DNA from: Candidatus Roizmanbacteria bacterium CG10_big_fil_rev_8_21_14_0_10_45_7
GTDB taxonomy: Bacteria > Patescibacteriota > Microgenomatia > UBA1406
Assembly: GCA_002793745.1 (NCBI GenBank)
Contig: PFEE01000061.1
Span: forward strand, 16,420-26,408
Length of the DNA stretch: 9,989 nt
Reading direction: 5' to 3'
Below the pieces are notes generated by a model. It was not told where the DNA came from. It worked only from the letters and a program-made list of their open reading frames with translations, and searched no databases. Positions 6,765 through 9,989 of the stretch are shown one piece after another. Numbering within the stretch: the stretch's first letter is position 1; each line of letters starts with the position of its first letter. The position numbers were made by a program, and so were the translations under genes.

Positions 6765-6794
6765 AACCGTCCCGCTCAGCGGGGCGGTTTTTTT
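6765..6794 (+). terminator. Strong intrinsic (rho-independent) terminator; holds repeat copy 2
   Basis: An 11-bp GC-rich stem (6765-6775 with 6779-6789, one G-U pair) with a 3-base UCA loop, followed by seven Ts (6788-6794). The stem contains the second copy of the 16-bp repeat (6772-6787). It acts on plus-strand transcription; there is no T-run for the minus direction. Confidence 0.92.
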
Positions 6795-6806
6795 AAATAA
6801 CCATAT

Positions 6807-7376
6807 ATGACAAAAGATACTATACCGCCCATCACCGGCCATGAGTTGCCAAAAGGATTCCCGTGCAAAGATCATATTATTTCGTGCAAAGATGCACTTG
6901 AAGAACTGGCTCAGCAAAAACCACTCGTGTGGGCACCGGTGAGCCACTTATGGGGAAGGCAAACACCGGGCGAATATTCCCATCAAACCGAGCGTTTTAT
7001 TAAAACCATGTATGCGTCTTCTTACGGCTTTGATTGGCTACTGCAACATCCTATCTGGCTCTATGCATGTACCGACTATGTGTTTGATCATAACAACAAA
7101 CTGATTATTATCGATGGGCATCATCGGGCACGCTATGCGCCGAAATATGGGATCACTGATATGCCGGCAATTGTTTTTTTCGAACCAGAGCTCGTTGCTA
7201 TTACGGGACATGATGATATCGGCAGAGTGCTGTATGATGAAGCCGCCAATGCCATGTATGAATTCTCACGGTCAATACCGCAAGGGAAGCCTGTCCGTTG
7301 CTCTCACACAGCAGCAAATGAAAAATTTGTTCAATTGATTCATGCTAATTTCAAACCACCGGCAATAGTAAGATGA
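6807..7376 (+). CDS. Small ParB/sulfiredoxin-fold-like protein
   Basis: A 189-aa soluble protein. Residues 91-122 read YVFDHNNKLIIIDGHHRARY followed by a KYGITDMPAIV stretch. This is the core pattern of the ParB/sulfiredoxin-like nuclease fold: a strand, then DGHHR (103-107), a helix, then a strand with conserved proline. In this superfamily the segment binds nucleotide (CTP in ParB, ATP in sulfiredoxin). There is no helix-turn-helix or dimer domain as in chromosomal ParB, so a partition role is unlikely. The rest of the protein is not recognised. Translation starts 13 bp after a strong terminator with no Shine-Dalgarno and no good promoter, so expression probably depends on read-through from the promoter at 6622-6650. 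The fold call is moderately sure; the function is unknown. Confidence 0.7.
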   Translation: MTKDTIPPITGHELPKGFPCKDHIISCKDALEELAQQKPLVWAPVSHLWGRQTPGEYSHQTERFIKTMYASSYGFDWLLQHPIWLYACTDYVFDHNNKLIIIDGHHRARYAPKYGITDMPAIVFFEPELVAITGHDDIGRVLYDEAANAMYEFSRSIPQGKPVRCSHTAANEKFVQLIHANFKPPAIVR

Positions 7377-7382
7377 ATGATG

Positions 7383-7391
7383 TGCTACACT
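7383..7391 (+). promoter_or_regulatory. Extended -10 promoter for the 7399 gene
   Basis: TGCTACACT at 7383-7391 fits the extended -10 form (TGn followed by TACACT). Seven bases separate it from the ATG at 7399, so RNA would start at or next to the start codon. No clear -35 box was found, which extended -10 promoters can lack. Confidence 0.5.
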
Positions 7392-7398
7392 AACCACT

Positions 7399-7938
7399 AT
7401 GCCGCACCGGTACGAATGGTATATCCTGCCTCTGGTTATTATCCTGTTCATTATTCACTTTCATTACTACGATTTCTATACCACGAACTTTAGAGATATA
7501 AAAAACTTTATTGATCCGCATGCCCCAGAGGGATTATATCGACAAATACAACGGCAAAATCCGTATTGGGAGCTGTATGAACAATCCGTTAACTACCAGG
7601 GTAGCAACAATGCCATATATCTGGTGTTTACCGACCAACGAACGCCCGATTACACTACCACCTACTATACCGGCAAAAAAACCAATATCAGCGAGTTGGT
7701 TATTATGACCAACTACTTTTTTTATCCTCGTGTAGTGCCCACCATCAGTTTCAAGCAATTTAAAAATATCACGCTTCAGCCCCATGATTTAATTATTGCC
7801 GACATAAACCTTAACGCCTATATTCCCGCTTCCCAAAGCGGACTTATACGCCTTCCGGCATCAGTCAAAAAACAGCATGTGATGGTAAATAAAAAATTTG
7901 AGGATCCGTATTATTTGTTTGTCAAAGGGGAATTATGA
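7399..7938 (+). CDS. Membrane-anchored extracytoplasmic protein coupled to the GT-C gene
   Basis: A 179-aa protein with one N-terminal hydrophobic segment (residues 8-21, preceded by HRYEW) and a hydrophilic domain predicted outside the membrane. Residues 103-113 contain MTNYFFYPRVV; the rest is rich in Tyr, Asn and Thr. I do not recognise a named family. Its stop overlaps the start of the following polytopic membrane gene (ATGA at 7935-7938), a strong sign that the two proteins are made together and may form a complex, for example as an accessory subunit or acceptor-binding partner. It lies 22 bp after the ParB-like gene but appears to have its own promoter. Gene call firm; function unknown. 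Confidence 0.8.
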   Translation: MPHRYEWYILPLVIILFIIHFHYYDFYTTNFRDIKNFIDPHAPEGLYRQIQRQNPYWELYEQSVNYQGSNNAIYLVFTDQRTPDYTTTYYTGKKTNISELVIMTNYFFYPRVVPTISFKQFKNITLQPHDLIIADINLNAYIPASQSGLIRLPASVKKQHVMVNKKFEDPYYLFVKGEL

Positions 7939-9314
7939 GCGACACGCTGATACTGATCATTATGAGCCTGGGATTGTACAGCACTGGTATATTGCTCTAT
8001 AGCGTGCTGATCGGTCCATTTTGGAAAAAACATGACGTATTGATAACGCTCCCCGTATCATGGGTACTGGGAAACGGATTCTGGATGCTTATCCTGCTCG
8101 GACTGGCCGGATCAAACCTGTTATCACTTATCACGGTAGATCGCGTGTTGGCTATAAGCGCCATACTGACGCTTACGGCACTTTTTTTCGTACTTCGTAT
8201 GATGCGCATGGTCCCGCTGCTTATCATCGCGCTTACGGTATTTATTCTGTGGCCGGTGATTGAACACGCATCACACAGCTATCTTATCGAGTGGGACGCG
8301 ATTGCCATGTGGTTTCTGAAAGCAAAATCATGGTACCTGTCATCCGGCATGCACGACAATACGCTGTATACCTCCTCACGCTACCTCTATAGCGAGCGAT
8401 CGCATGCCATTGGCGTACCGCTTATGATCAGTGTCTTTTACCGTTCCATCGGGCATGTCAATGACCAAATTGCACAACTCTATCTGGTACAGTACTATGT
8501 GCTGCTCACGATTGCCTTGCTGGGTTTTCTTAAAAAAAGAAGTACCACCTCTCTATCGTGGTTCAGTCTCTGGCCACTGGTTTTGTTTTTTATGATCTCA
8601 CCGACCTACATACGGTTTGCCGCAAGCGGGTATCTTGATATTACCATCGCTTTGGTCATAGCCTGTGTTACCGGCCTGTGGCTTACGCTGTATGCTACCG
8701 CTGACCGCAAAGAATCGCTGAGGCTCGCGCTACTTACCATAGTGGTTGGCGCAACCGCATGTTTTATAAAAAATGAGGGTACGGTAGTTACCGGCCTGGC
8801 TGGCCTCGCCACCCTGGCGGTATACCTGTTCAAATACCGGCGGTTAACTAGCTGGGAATGGGTTGGGCTTATAACTGCCGGAGTGTATGCCGTGCTAGGT
8901 ATTGCACTGTGGCGATACATACAACAAACCTATGGTATTGCTATCTATCTCGGGCAAAACATACAGGCAGCCACCATGCTAGCGCGCATCAAGCCCATAC
9001 TGTTTCACTACCTGGATACGCTCTATAACACCAGCGGTTTCGGCATGGGGTTAGTGGTGCTTTTTATTGTTATGATTACAACAATTACAATCTCGGTTAT
9101 GAGACGTACTTGGCACCACCTCACGGCCTACGGTATCCCTTTGATCCTGCTATTGAGCTATACCGGAGTGTACCTAATAACGCCCCTTAACTTTAGCTTA
9201 CAGTTAACCTCGTCTTTTGAGCGGTTGGTGCTTCAGCTTATTCCAGCGCTCATACTCTCTACTGGGTACGTACTGCGAAACCTTACACCTCCTCAGCATG
9301 ACTTAGCAAACTAG
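7935..9314 (+). CDS. Polytopic GT-C-like membrane protein, probable glycosyltransferase
   Basis: A 459-aa protein with roughly 10-12 hydrophobic segments. The first large outer loop carries EWDAIAMWFLKAK (119-131), whose acidic residues stand where GT-C enzymes have their catalytic Asp/Glu; SGYLDITIAL (231-240) and CFIKNEG (276-282) are further motifs I associate with GT39/RgtA-D-like families. Near the C-terminus, FERLVLQLIPALIL resembles the S-x-x-R-x-x-x-Q-x-P pattern at the end of many GT-C proteins. A role in moving a lipid-linked sugar or polymer unit at the outer face of the membrane is likely. A Shine-Dalgarno-like AAGGGG (7925-7930) lies 4 nt before the ATG, one of the few good ones in the window. 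The gene converges on the ABC-F gene with a 32-bp overlap. Confidence 0.75.
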   Translation: MSDTLILIIMSLGLYSTGILLYSVLIGPFWKKHDVLITLPVSWVLGNGFWMLILLGLAGSNLLSLITVDRVLAISAILTLTALFFVLRMMRMVPLLIIALTVFILWPVIEHASHSYLIEWDAIAMWFLKAKSWYLSSGMHDNTLYTSSRYLYSERSHAIGVPLMISVFYRSIGHVNDQIAQLYLVQYYVLLTIALLGFLKKRSTTSLSWFSLWPLVLFFMISPTYIRFAASGYLDITIALVIACVTGLWLTLYATADRKESLRLALLTIVVGATACFIKNEGTVVTGLAGLATLAVYLFKYRRLTSWEWVGLITAGVYAVLGIALWRYIQQTYGIAIYLGQNIQAATMLARIKPILFHYLDTLYNTSGFGMGLVVLFIVMITTITISVMRRTWHHLTAYGIPLILLLSYTGVYLITPLNFSLQLTSSFERLVLQLIPALILSTGYVLRNLTPPQHDLAN

Positions 9315-9989
9315 CATTCCAAGTGCTAATCTGCTGTTCAGGAAGAAGTAGAACGCGGGAAGGCGCTAATTCGTGCAAAAACTGAGCGGTATGGCTCACC
9401 ACCAGTATTCCTCCCGTATAGTTCTTCAATGCTTCAAGTATGACCCGTTGTGACAGGGGATCGAGGTACGTGGTGGGCTCATCCAGCACCAGAAGGTTAT
9501 AGTTCTTTAGCAACAACCGTGCTATGGCCAGGCGTGTTTTCTCACCGCCCGATAGGGTTTTGATCTTGTTAAACACCTTTTGGCCGGTAAACAAAAAACG
9601 GGCAAGCAGGGGGCGAATGATATGATCGCCGCCACTGGTTTCCGCATAGAGGCTTTCGATTAGGGTCTGCTCAAGGTCAAAACTCTCAAACTCCTGTGAG
9701 TAGTATCCCAGTGACAAGGATTCATCTCGGATAACCTCTCCACTGTCGGGCTGCTGGAGGCCAACCAGTATCTTAATCAGCGTGCTTTTACCGGCACCAT
9801 TTTTACCCAACAGCGCCACTCGTTCATTGCGGTACAAAGTAAGCGAAACTCCTTTTAGTACCGCGTCACCACCGTAACTTTTATAGATGTTCCGCGCCAT
9901 AAGGGGTATTTCACCCACGCGTGCCGGTTCGGGTAACCGCAATCGGATCGAAGCAGTTCCACGGGGTAGAGAGGGAAGGTTTTCTTCCA
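9283..9989 (-). CDS. ABC-F family ATPase, C-terminal half (N-terminus off the right edge)
   Basis: The frame is open from the right edge to TAA at 9285-9283, about 235 codons. Upstream of the ABC domain the linker reads ASIRLRLPEPARVGEIPLMA, as in the inter-domain region of ABC-F proteins, so a first ABC domain should lie beyond the window; a TTG at 9942 is not the real start. The visible domain has Walker A (GKNGAGKST), Q-loop (YYSQEF), signature LSGGEKTRLAIARLLL, Walker B LLVLDEPTTYLD and an H-loop VSHT. There are no membrane segments. ABC-F proteins act on the ribosome in translation quality control or antibiotic protection, or (Uup-like) in other housekeeping. The usual DEPTNHLD is DEPTTYLD here. 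The protein ends soon after the ABC domain, without a long Uup-type tail. Confidence 0.9.
   Translation of the reverse strand, partial: EENLPSLPRGTASIRLRLPEPARVGEIPLMARNIYKSYGGDAVLKGVSLTLYRNERVALLGKNGAGKSTLIKILVGLQQPDSGEVIRDESLSLGYYSQEFESFDLEQTLIESLYAETSGGDHIIRPLLARFLFTGQKVFNKIKTLSGGEKTRLAIARLLLKNYNLLVLDEPTTYLDPLSQRVILEALKNYTGGILVVSHTAQFLHELAPSRVLLLPEQQISTWNASLLSHAEEV

Larger units (their letters stand above)
6656..6794 (+). ncRNA. Candidate short terminated transcript: attenuator leader or small RNA (about 140 nt)
   Basis: The unit lies between a near-consensus promoter and a strong intrinsic terminator, so a short RNA of about 140 nt is expected. It holds a weak hairpin (about 6705-6721, CCGC/GCGG core with UCA loop), an inverted repeat (6732-6751) and the terminator hairpin (6765-6789). 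Bases 6715-6723 can pair with 6767-6775 (nine pairs, one G-U), an alternative that would break up the terminator. The ParB-like gene begins 13 bp after the T-run and has no convincing promoter of its own, so this may be its regulated leader. A free small RNA or a small mRNA for the 25-codon ORF are alternatives. No known RNA family was recognised. Confidence 0.5.

Noticed and set aside
6708..6787. Two-copy repeat as the remnant of a CRISPR array
   Set aside because: Only two 16-bp copies, one of which is the terminator stem, with no cas gene nearby.
6662..6794. Type I toxin-antitoxin module based on the 25-codon ORF
   Set aside because: The peptide lacks a long membrane-spanning stretch and no antisense promoter was found opposite it.
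8606..8920. 104-codon minus-strand frame inside the GT-C-like gene
   Set aside because: Low-complexity Ser/Ala/Val/Thr translation opposite a convincing membrane protein; no start context or motif.
9940..9942. TTG as the start of a stand-alone single-domain ABC protein
   Set aside because: The frame stays open to the window edge and the residues upstream fit an ABC-F inter-domain linker, so the gene continues beyond the window.

Overview
The window is compact bacterial DNA (about 45-48% GC by eye, almost no spacer) dominated by cell-envelope and glycan genes. Very short or overlapping gene junctions, weak or absent Shine-Dalgarno sites, start codons directly after -10 boxes, and the flavour of the LCP, Gmd and membrane glycosyltransferase proteins together suggest a Candidate Phyla Radiation (Patescibacteria) genome. 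This is an inference: no rRNA or ribosomal-protein marker is present. TGA appears to be used as a stop.

Left block (4054 to 1, minus strand): a tightly packed operon runs gmd (GDP-mannose 4,6-dehydratase), a MazG-like nucleotide pyrophosphohydrolase, an LCP (LytR-CpsA-Psr) glycopolymer ligase, a GT39/PMT-like membrane glycosyltransferase, and the start of a protein with a histidine-kinase-like H-box that runs off the left edge. Stops and starts overlap or lie within a few bases. The block could make a deoxysugar nucleotide (GDP-4-keto-6-deoxymannose) and build and attach a surface polymer.

Middle block (4132-6586): a PP-loop ATPase of the PAPS reductase/CysD family (plus) converges, with a 4-bp gap, on an alkaline-phosphatase-superfamily phosphodiesterase (minus). 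The PP-loop gene and gmd diverge from interleaved promoters at 4085-4121.

Regulatory island (6587-6806): this 220-bp spacer is the most structured non-coding DNA here. It has two back-to-back promoters with one base between their -35 boxes. The plus promoter (TTGACA-N17-TACAAT) drives a short transcribed unit of about 140 nt that contains a possible 25-codon ORF, a hairpin, a second inverted repeat and a strong intrinsic terminator. A 16-bp repeat is present twice, such that the first copy can pair with the 5' arm of the terminator. This is the geometry of a transcription attenuator in front of the next gene, although a stand-alone small RNA is also possible.

Right block (6807-9314, plus): a small ParB/sulfiredoxin-fold-like protein, then a membrane-anchored extracytoplasmic protein translationally coupled (ATGA) to a polytopic GT-C-like membrane protein. 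These converge, with a 32-bp overlap, on the C-terminal half of an ABC-F ATPase (minus) that runs off the right edge.

Three genes (starts 4132, 6586 or 6577, 7399) have a -10 box ending 5-10 nt before the ATG and no Shine-Dalgarno, so leaderless transcripts look common. No tRNA, rRNA, CRISPR array, insertion sequence or phage gene was seen. No stretch over 300 bases lacks a gene.
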